Shown: positions 1 through 5,453 of the stretch, in pieces
How the letters are laid out: each line of letters opens with the position of its first letter
Numbering within the stretch: position 1 is the first letter of the stretch
From: a virus
Length of the DNA: 27,916 nucleotides
Strand: one strand, 5' to 3'
Virus record (IMG/VR): IMGVR_UViG_3300032193_000551
Span: 1-27,916 of that record
Position numbers and translations under genes: made by a program
The notes under the pieces: generated by a model
Told to the model about the DNA's origin: nothing
The model's input: only the letters and a program-made list of their open reading frames with translations
The model's database searches: none

Positions 1-274
1 CTCTCGTAAAACCCATCTCCAGGAATTTCCTCGCCATGTCCATACCAATGAAGTCTCCTTTGGCTTTAAATCCAAGGAACATTGAGTATATCTCAGCAGA
101 AGAGTTGCGAGCAGCAGCTTCATCTACAAATCTCCAATGAGCGCAAATATTGTTAGTGTAAGGGCGTACCAATAGCACTCCTTGTTCTCCCCTTCCAATA
201 CGATAAAGTTTGCGAGTCTCTGGATCTGTGAAGTCAAGGTCCTCATAAGGAAGTTCATAACAGAATTCAAGCAT
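1..274 (-). CDS. DUF4385-like protein, N-terminal part (runs off left edge)
   Basis: An open frame starts at ATG 274 and runs through the left edge, giving 91 visible residues; the protein is cut off by the window. It begins MLEFCYELPYEDLDF. The stretches LYRIGRGEQGVLLVRPY, HWRFVDEAA and GDFIGMDMARKFLEMGFTR match what I remember of the DUF4385 family, which is found in bacteria and in T4-like cyanophages and has no established function. The start is supported by an in-frame TAG 25 bases upstream (299-301), with no other good start between. There is no ideal Shine-Dalgarno close to the ATG: an AGGA lies about 20 bases upstream. It follows the oxygenase gene after 45 non-coding bases, one of the two real gaps in the window, and may have its own promoter there. 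The family call is by motif memory only. Confidence 0.75.
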   Translation of the reverse strand, partial: MLEFCYELPYEDLDFTDPETRKLYRIGRGEQGVLLVRPYTNNICAHWRFVDEAAARNSSAEIYSMFLGFKAKGDFIGMDMARKFLEMGFTR

Positions 275-295
275 GGTGGGTTGCTCGCTGACGCT

Positions 296-323
296 ATCCT
301 ATCATACTGCCCGCGACTGTCAA
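296..323 (-). promoter_or_regulatory. Candidate sigma70-like promoter for the DUF4385-like gene
   Basis: On the minus strand a perfect TTGACA (323-318) is followed after 16 bases by TAGGAT (301-296; 4 of 6 matches to TATAAT). The -35 box overlaps the TGA stop of the oxygenase gene upstream. The start codon of the next gene is at 274, leaving room for a short leader. It sits in one of only two intergenic gaps in the window. The sequence match is seen directly; promoter activity is inference, and the weak -10 box keeps confidence low. Confidence 0.3.
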
Positions 324-916
324 CCCCTAGGCGGAAAATTCTTCCTCAGGTAGTAGTCTAATGGTGTGACTCGCCAGACTATTGACGTGCGATAGACATG
401 TGGTACGGTGGGTGCCAGTCCTCTGTGCGGATGCTTTGATGGTAGAACAATGATTCTGCCTGGTACATACTCATGCTCCTCAACAATATGCTCGCCATCT
501 TTATCTGTCAACTGGAATTGTCCACCCCATGAACTGTCCCACTCAGGGTTGGTCATCATCAGGAGTGTAATATCATTTGGATCTGCACTATCTGTGTGAG
601 ATGTACCATCAAATCCCATGTATTGCACGTTCAAACCAATCTGATTGCATAGAAAGTATGCACTGAGCACCTCTTCTAGACGCTCAAGAATATTGAAGAA
701 TGGTTCTACCTTCTCATGGCATGTATTGATTCTATTAATACCATTGCCACGTTGAAATAGTTTACATCCCAAGAGTTTATGCGATCCTTTCAACTCATAT
801 GGCCATGTAGTTCTGTTAGCAATATTATTATATGAGAGCGGGATTTCACCAATGTGCCCTGCTATTTGATGTAGATACAGTTGATCAAACTGATCGTCAA
901 GAATTTTGCATATCAT
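320..916 (-). CDS. 2OG-Fe(II) oxygenase (prolyl-4-hydroxylase-like fold)
   Basis: 198 aa. The double-stranded beta-helix iron site is readable: H107-T-D109 (in SHTDSADP) and H164 (in LPSKHPHRGLAP), followed by R176 (YRTSIVWR) where this superfamily binds the 2-oxoglutarate carboxylate. DSSWGGQFQL at 127-136 is the usual WGGxL beta-turn, and VPGRIIVLPS leads into the distal histidine. These enzymes use O2 and 2-oxoglutarate to hydroxylate protein, nucleotide or small-molecule substrates; the substrate here is unknown. No signal peptide or membrane segment is seen, so it should act in the host cytoplasm. It overlaps the upstream oxygenase gene by 20 bases, which suggests translational coupling, and is the last gene before the 45-base gap at 275-319. 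The fold and metal site are confident; the substrate cannot be read from sequence. Confidence 0.85.
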   Translation of the reverse strand: MICKILDDQFDQLYLHQIAGHIGEIPLSYNNIANRTTWPYELKGSHKLLGCKLFQRGNGINRINTCHEKVEPFFNILERLEEVLSAYFLCNQIGLNVQYMGFDGTSHTDSADPNDITLLMMTNPEWDSSWGGQFQLTDKDGEHIVEEHEYVPGRIIVLPSKHPHRGLAPTVPHVYRTSIVWRVTPLDYYLRKNFPPRG

Positions 917-1484
917 TTTGTTCAGTAATTTTGATATTATATGCTACAGAGATTCTATCTCGTGTTGATAAATTCTCCTCAACATAGTGTACAAGATGTG
1001 ATGGAAAGAAATAACCTGTACCTGGCACAGGGTCAAACTTATGCTCTAATCTAATATTAGCAAAGAACTTTGTTTGCTCTGCTTGTGATGGACCTTGATG
1101 TGGTTTCTGAATACACAGAGATCCAGAGTCCTCATCTCCCTGCAAATAATATACACCAGTCCAATGACAATCATGGACATGAGGTAGATGATATGCTCCA
1201 GGTGGATTGACATTAGCAAACATGTTACCAAGATATATTGATAACTTCTGCACTGGGTCTAAATGATTGACCACAAAATTATGAAACTCCTTGAAGATAG
1301 CAGAACTCAGTTCAGATAGTTCTGGGTATTTCTCCAGATGATTCTTCTGCCATCCTCCTCTATTTGATAGACGATCAGACTTCTCCTCGCTATCTCTCAG
1401 TTTGTAGAGATACTCGATGACTGGTTCGTTAAGTTGTTCGTAGTTGTCAAATTTGTATTCATGTACGAAATCACCAAGTATCAT
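897..1484 (-). CDS. 2OG-Fe(II) oxygenase, TIGR02466/2OG-FeII_Oxy_5-like
   Basis: 195 aa. The segment PHVHDCHWTGVYYL (101-114) matches the HxH...SGVYYL signature of the TIGR02466 / 2OG-FeII_Oxy_5 group of putative oxygenases. It is followed by GTGYFFPSHLVHYVEEN (155-171) with the distal H166, and by RDRISVAYNI with R177 as the likely 2-oxoglutarate anchor. GSLCIQKP lies between, where the family has a short strand. The metal triad is less clear than in the neighbouring oxygenases: H102, H104 and D105 are all candidates for the first two ligands. The start codon overlaps the stop of the upstream gene as ATGA, a standard coupled junction, which fixes the start at 1484. No signal peptide or membrane helix is visible. 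Substrate unknown. Confidence 0.8.
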   Translation of the reverse strand: MILGDFVHEYKFDNYEQLNEPVIEYLYKLRDSEEKSDRLSNRGGWQKNHLEKYPELSELSSAIFKEFHNFVVNHLDPVQKLSIYLGNMFANVNPPGAYHLPHVHDCHWTGVYYLQGDEDSGSLCIQKPHQGPSQAEQTKFFANIRLEHKFDPVPGTGYFFPSHLVHYVEENLSTRDRISVAYNIKITEQNDMQNS

Positions 1485-2347
1485 TCTACTCTCTCAAAAT
1501 CTATAACAACAAATGTATAAAGTTTCTTGTTTACTAACTCACCACCACTCCATTTAAATTTAATAGAAAACTGTTGGTGTACTGGACTATTTGTCCTACA
1601 ATATTCTACCTCTTCCGAGGTCAAAAGTCCAGCATCTTGCATTCTTTGGAAGTATAGATTCTTTCTATTCAAATAAGAATCAGTATTACCACCAGAAGCA
1701 TACAATTCTGATTGGAAGAATGGACTGACAAGTTCGATTGATACAGTGTCATTTACTGCATCAAATTGAATACGAATGGGTGACTTGAATGATGTGGTAG
1801 CATCTGCTTTCTCATCTTCAAACTCAGCAAAACTTAGATTAACAAAATGCTTTACTTTATCAATTTCAGGAAGATCGAAATAATCAAGAACATTAGAGTT
1901 AGGACGAAATAGTGTAACGTACTTTGATACACTACCATCAGTAGTAAAAGATACACCTTCTAGTCCAAAGTCCAATGGTTCCTGCCTAAGTTCTGTCATC
2001 TTAGCAGGTTCTTGTGTACCTAGAGCACCATATAATGCTTCAAACATATCACCTCTTAAGTTACCATAATCAAGAGAGTGATATGCATGATACGACAAAT
2101 CTTCAGCAAATGTATTATCTGCTGAAGTAATCCATAGACCAGTTGTAGATTTTAAAATAGAGTCAGGAATATATCCAATCTTAGCACGACTCTTGCAAAA
2201 CTCATAGAAATCAGTGAGTTTGTATGATACTTCCGTTACAAGTAATTCTGGTTTGATGTACTCATGTGGAATGTAACGATGATAGTTGATCATGCCACTT
2301 CCAATGACATGTTCTTCGGCACCAATGTAATGATCTTCGTATGACAT
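1481..2347 (-). CDS. Conserved-looking phage protein of unknown function
   Basis: 288 aa, acidic, without signal peptide, membrane segment or obvious repeats. I do not recognise a family. The N-terminus is rich in aromatic residues and histidine (EDHYIGAEEHVIGSGMINYH). The middle, about residues 130-185, looks like alternating beta strands, and the C-terminal half ends in strand-like segments (QQFSIKFKWSGGEL, YTFVVIDFE). No HxD...H...R iron-site series can be traced, so I do not call it an oxygenase despite its neighbours. It starts 2 bases after the stop of the small gene at 2350 and its TGA overlaps the ATG of the next oxygenase, so it is made as part of the same translation chain. A structural or enzyme-partner role is possible but not supported by sequence. 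Confidence 0.65.
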   Translation of the reverse strand: MSYEDHYIGAEEHVIGSGMINYHRYIPHEYIKPELLVTEVSYKLTDFYEFCKSRAKIGYIPDSILKSTTGLWITSADNTFAEDLSYHAYHSLDYGNLRGDMFEALYGALGTQEPAKMTELRQEPLDFGLEGVSFTTDGSVSKYVTLFRPNSNVLDYFDLPEIDKVKHFVNLSFAEFEDEKADATTSFKSPIRIQFDAVNDTVSIELVSPFFQSELYASGGNTDSYLNRKNLYFQRMQDAGLLTSEEVEYCRTNSPVHQQFSIKFKWSGGELVNKKLYTFVVIDFERVE

Positions 2348-2349
2348 GA

Positions 2350-2688
2350 TTATCTATTGTGATATTCGATACCGCCATTTGGACCATAGACTTCTGCTAG
2401 AATGTAGAAGTCTGGGTCTCCATCACTAGGATTTCTCGGAAAGTTACCAGCATAATCTTCTGCTTCATCAATTGAATCAAACTCAACAAAAATAATCTCA
2501 TTGTTTAGAAGACCAGTGAATACATCATGATGAAGAAGCATCTTGTAAGTATCATATACTTGATCTCTCTTTGCTTCATCAGTAATAGCTCGTGGTCCTA
2601 CATTACGTAGTACAAGAGTTGCTTTCTCTCGTCCAGCAATGTAGTTCTCTACAATAGTTTGATATTCAAATACCTGATGGTTGTTCAT
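2350..2688 (-). CDS. Small hypothetical protein
   Basis: 112 aa from ATG 2688, which overlaps the TGA of the upstream oxygenase gene as ATGA. A longer version would have to begin at a TTG (2706) and overlap by 22 bases, so the ATG is preferred. The protein is acidic in its second half. EIIFVEFDSIDEAEDYAGNF (about 68-87) followed by DFYILAEVYG reads as strand-helix-strand, compatible with a small alpha/beta (ferredoxin-like) fold. This is inference from the hydrophobic pattern only. No catalytic motif is seen. It lies between an oxygenase gene and the unknown gene at 1481 with a 2-base gap, so it is co-translated with them. No function can be assigned. Confidence 0.65.
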   Translation of the reverse strand: MNNHQVFEYQTIVENYIAGREKATLVLRNVGPRAITDEAKRDQVYDTYKMLLHHDVFTGLLNNEIIFVEFDSIDEAEDYAGNFPRNPSDGDPDFYILAEVYGPNGGIEYHNR

Positions 2689-3215
2689 TTTAGTTCTAGT
2701 TTCCAAGCAACAGAGATACGTAGACCAGTGAAAATCCTAGATGTTTCTTCTGCCCAATGAGGAATGATTCCTGGGAATATAATTGCCTTATTGGGTTCTG
2801 GTACAACAAAGTGGTGTTTAATACCATCATCAGTAGGAAACTTAAAACAAGTTTTGCCTCCCCATTCTACATTCCACTGATCCATAGGATAATATAACAA
2901 CGTTCGACCACGATGATTCTGAGAATCTTGATGGGGATAACCCTTCATACCAAATGTGTGACCGTTGGCGTATACACGCTCAAAGTTAAATTGGAGTCCA
3001 GTTTTTGACTCAATCTTATTTAGGAGATACTCATTAAAGAACTTGTACTTACTCAGTGACATCAACCACATAGGGATTTGATTTGTTTTAGACATATCAC
3101 TTTTATGTCCCCATGCCCACAACCCATTGTTAAGTTCTCTTTGGATTGCTTGGTGGTCTAGTTCACTGAAAAAGTTTTTATATTCTACTACATCGTCAGG
3201 ACTATATTGTGGCAT
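2685..3215 (-). CDS. 2OG-Fe(II) oxygenase
   Basis: 176 aa, a compact single-domain enzyme. The iron ligands are H95-Q-D97 (GYPHQDSQNHRG) and H153 (FPGIIPHWAEE), with R166 in GLRISVAWK as the 2-oxoglutarate carboxylate partner. WNVEWGGKTCFKF (114-126) is the typical WGG turn, and PNKAIIFPGIIPHWA is the strand leading to the distal histidine. The cytoplasmic reaction would be 2-oxoglutarate-dependent hydroxylation of an unknown substrate. The layout resembles phage prolyl-hydroxylase-like enzymes more than PiuC or TIGR02466 types, so it belongs to a different subgroup from its two oxygenase neighbours. The ATG at 3215 overlaps the TAG stop of the PiuC-like gene by 14 bases; the first residues (MPQYSPDDVVEYKNFFS) look like a normal helical N-terminus. 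Confidence 0.85.
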   Translation of the reverse strand: MPQYSPDDVVEYKNFFSELDHQAIQRELNNGLWAWGHKSDMSKTNQIPMWLMSLSKYKFFNEYLLNKIESKTGLQFNFERVYANGHTFGMKGYPHQDSQNHRGRTLLYYPMDQWNVEWGGKTCFKFPTDDGIKHHFVVPEPNKAIIFPGIIPHWAEETSRIFTGLRISVAWKLELK

Positions 3216-3843
3216 TAGCTCTAATCAAATTACATCTAATAGTTTCAAGTCTACCACGCATTGGCGCATTACCCACATCCATGAGAACTTTAGACAAGTC
3301 TACAATGATCTCACGATTGCTAGCATCATCTATCATAGAATTCATCCACCATGTAATGACACGACGCTCACCAGATGTCACAGGTTTAACTCTATGATGC
3401 AGTCCTGTGTGGTAGATTACTGCATCACCAGCATTTAATTTGAACTCCTGTGTGGTATCACCAACTTTAATTTCTAGTTCTCCACCTTCATACTCACCAG
3501 GATCGTTCAAGAATACAGTTACACTGTAATCTGTCCTCATCTGATCTAGGATAAAATTATCATAGTGCCAATCATAGTGCATCCCCTCAGTATATTTGAG
3601 GAAGTTTGGATGTGTATGACCCTTAGGCAAGAAGAGATAATTTAACTTCTGATCAGAAGCAATCTGCTTATCCATCAACTGCACCATCGATGGGTAATGT
3701 ACCTCATCTAAGATCTGTTGATTGTGCTTTACTTTCTTATCACTAGATCCAGACCAGGAACCATCAGTGAATACACAGAATTCGTAGAAATCATTAATGT
3801 TGTTCACAACCCCTTGGGGCAACATATTATAAGTGTGGATCAT
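3202..3843 (-). CDS. PiuC/YbiX-type PKHD hydroxylase (2OG-Fe(II) oxygenase)
   Basis: 213 aa. Close agreement with the PiuC/YbiX family: FLKYTEGMHYDWHYDN (81-96) with H93-Y-D95, then RTDYSVTVFLNDPGEYEGGE (103-122), LNAGDAVIYHTGLHHRV with distal H150, and VTSGERRVITWW carrying the 2-oxoglutarate-binding arginine (R160 or R161). The bacterial relatives are Fe(II)/2OG hydroxylases linked to iron uptake, but their substrate is unsettled and the phage substrate is unknown. Start: a longer frame reaches ATG 3894 but would overlap the upstream gene by 50 bases with a low-quality leader (MKSLISLTSLNSC). ATG 3843 lies one base after the upstream TAA and fits the packing seen elsewhere, so it is preferred. 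No signal peptide is seen. Confidence 0.9.
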   Translation of the reverse strand: MIHTYNMLPQGVVNNINDFYEFCVFTDGSWSGSSDKKVKHNQQILDEVHYPSMVQLMDKQIASDQKLNYLFLPKGHTHPNFLKYTEGMHYDWHYDNFILDQMRTDYSVTVFLNDPGEYEGGELEIKVGDTTQEFKLNAGDAVIYHTGLHHRVKPVTSGERRVITWWMNSMIDDASNREIIVDLSKVLMDVGNAPMRGRLETIRCNLIRANATI

Positions 3844-3844
3844 A

Positions 3845-4792
3845 TTAGTCAGTAGGCAGGAATTTAGCGAAGTTAAACTTATCAAAGACTTCATCTAACT
3901 TCAGTTCTCTTGCAAGATCTAAGATCTTTCTGTCAATAGGTCTGAAGTTAGCATCATATGTCTCAAGATAGTTAATGAGATTAAGTTGCGTTTTTGATAC
4001 GAAGTCTACGGATACTTCAAAGTCATACTTTTCAAATTGATCATCAGTAGACAAATATTCTACATCACGATTAGGGTATTTTTCAAGATACTTTCTAGGA
4101 TCGATAGGATACTTTAATGTTTGAATGAACTTAAACATTTCAAAGTTATCATCAAACTCCTCGCGTGGGTTATCAGGTAACAGATCTCTCAATCTCTGTC
4201 TCCAGGTTGCCCAATCTGCTTTCTCTCCATCATATTTGACTGGAGTATCTGGCAAGACTCTAAAATCAGAGTATAGTAGCATCTTATGGATTTCATCCAT
4301 CTTCTTGTACCACTTCTGATCGTAGTAGTAATCAAGTTGCTCTAAGTTTAATTCTCTTGCTTTCTCAAGAATCTCATACTCATGCGCTTCTTTCTGAATG
4401 ATTACAACTGTATTGATGACATCATACAATGTCTTCAGATCAGCAACATCGCCTTGCTTATAGTTGTATGGTGTCCAATAAGAAGTTTGTGTAGAGAAGT
4501 CAAACTTCATTTTCTTTCTCTGACACAAGTATTTGTCATTGTTATACAACAACAGGTGCTCAATCTCATCCTTACCAGGATCATGCCACTCAGCTGAGAT
4601 AGCAGGTAAGACTACATCATTCCATGCTTTTTCATCAATAAATGTAGTCTTACCACCAAGAGCAATACCACCGAGAGTAACTGCTTTCTCTTTGAAGTTC
4701 AGTTCCATGACAGATTCTTGGGGTCTAATAGTATTAGCCCAATACTCTCTCACCTCATCTTCGGTTGGTTGTTGATAGAAATATTCTGCCAT
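3845..4792 (-). CDS. Probable tail-fibre assembly chaperone (Phage_tail_APC-like motif)
   Basis: 315 aa, acidic, cytoplasmic, no membrane segment. Residues 169-205 read HKMLLYSDFRVLPD, then TPVKYDGEKADWATWRQ, then RLRDLLP. This matches the hallmark of Phage_tail_APC/tail-fibre assembly proteins: LLxxSDW..LPDxP......W..YRQ.LRDLP. Such proteins assist folding or trimerisation of tail fibres and are usually encoded beside them. The N-terminal part (about 30-100) looks beta-rich; the C-terminal 110 residues are helical and charged and I do not recognise them. The protein is longer than typical chaperones of this kind. It starts at a TAATG overlap with the upstream oxygenase gene and ends one base before the PiuC-like gene, so it is embedded in the oxygenase cluster. 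The motif is seen; the chaperone role is inferred. Confidence 0.6.
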   Translation of the reverse strand: MAEYFYQQPTEDEVREYWANTIRPQESVMELNFKEKAVTLGGIALGGKTTFIDEKAWNDVVLPAISAEWHDPGKDEIEHLLLYNNDKYLCQRKKMKFDFSTQTSYWTPYNYKQGDVADLKTLYDVINTVVIIQKEAHEYEILEKARELNLEQLDYYYDQKWYKKMDEIHKMLLYSDFRVLPDTPVKYDGEKADWATWRQRLRDLLPDNPREEFDDNFEMFKFIQTLKYPIDPRKYLEKYPNRDVEYLSTDDQFEKYDFEVSVDFVSKTQLNLINYLETYDANFRPIDRKILDLARELKLDEVFDKFNFAKFLPTD

Positions 4793-5445
4793 TAGGGAAC
4801 CTTGATATACCAGCCAGTCAAAATATATTTATCTTGGGTGAACACTGTATTGCCTTTATGTACATGTGTCATACTCGCTGGCCAGATACAAACTGTTCCT
4901 GCAGTAGGTTGAATTCTTCTACGTTGATACAAAAACTCAGTCTCTGCTTCGCCTTCTGGCATATCATTTAGATAGATCGCCCACACAAGTTCTCTAGCAT
5001 GGTGTCCAAATCCAGAGTTTTCATAATGCCACATGTGATAACCACCACCAGGCGGTGTCTTTTGCATCTTACAATCTTCTGAGATAAACTTATTCATCTT
5101 CAGTTGATCGTACTTTTTAATATAGTGCTGCACACATGCAGTCAGATACTGGTTTGCCTCGTAATTCAAATGCTGATTTGAATAGTTCAGCAACATAGAC
5201 TCATCTTTTCTACCAAGACTACCTTGCTTAAACTGTTGTGTGCCATCCATGAACTCCATTTCTTCTGGGTCAGGATTCTCAACCAAAGAACTTTGGGATC
5301 TAATATCTTCAAAGAATTCAATAAATTTATCACATCTAGACTTTGGCATAAAGTTAGGCCAAAGACCAATAAAATCTTTAAATTCAAACTGCGTGATATT
5401 TTCATCCTCCATCAACTCAAGAGGACGAATAGGTTGCACTGCCAT
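4792..5445 (-). CDS. 2OG-Fe(II) oxygenase with HxE iron motif
   Basis: 217 aa. The stretch GGGYHMWHYENSGFGHHAR (133-151), then LVWAIYLND, EAETEF, GTVCIWPASMTHVHKGN and KYILTGWY has the order of a phage/cyanobacterial 2OG-Fe(II) oxygenase group. The first ligand pair appears as H140-Y-E142 rather than H-x-D, the distal ligand is H194 or H196, and K206 stands where many relatives use arginine for 2-oxoglutarate. The usual GGET turn is altered to EAET. Whether HxE is normal for this group or a change in this phage cannot be told from one sequence. A Shine-Dalgarno-like GAGG lies about 7 bases before ATG 5445, after an 8-base gap from the collar gene. Its TAA overlaps the chaperone ATG (TAATG). 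Substrate unknown. Confidence 0.8.
   Translation of the reverse strand: MAVQPIRPLELMEDENITQFEFKDFIGLWPNFMPKSRCDKFIEFFEDIRSQSSLVENPDPEEMEFMDGTQQFKQGSLGRKDESMLLNYSNQHLNYEANQYLTACVQHYIKKYDQLKMNKFISEDCKMQKTPPGGGYHMWHYENSGFGHHARELVWAIYLNDMPEGEAETEFLYQRRRIQPTAGTVCIWPASMTHVHKGNTVFTQDKYILTGWYIKVP
4826..4833 (-). promoter_or_regulatory. T4-late-promoter-like octamer GATAAATA
   Basis: Minus-strand GATAAATA matches the T4 late consensus TATAAATA at 7 of 8 positions. It lies near the 3' end of the HxE oxygenase gene, about 33 bases before the chaperone ATG at 4792. T4-like cyanophages are known to use this motif for structural genes. In AT-rich DNA one such match can arise by chance, and no transcript data are available. 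Confidence 0.25.
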
Positions 5446-5453
5446 AATTTACC

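Noticed and set aside
1481-2347. A sixth 2OG oxygenase
   Set aside because: The protein lacks a traceable HxD, distal His and Arg/Lys in the right order and spacing, despite its position between oxygenases.
2689-2706. TTG start at 2706 for the small gene
   Set aside because: ATG 2688 forms a standard ATGA overlap with the upstream stop. The TTG version adds only six residues, all encoded inside the oxygenase gene.
3844-3894. Upstream start (ATG 3894) for the PiuC-like gene
   Set aside because: It would overlap the chaperone gene by 50 bases and add 17 low-quality residues. ATG 3843 directly follows the upstream stop and gives the expected family length.
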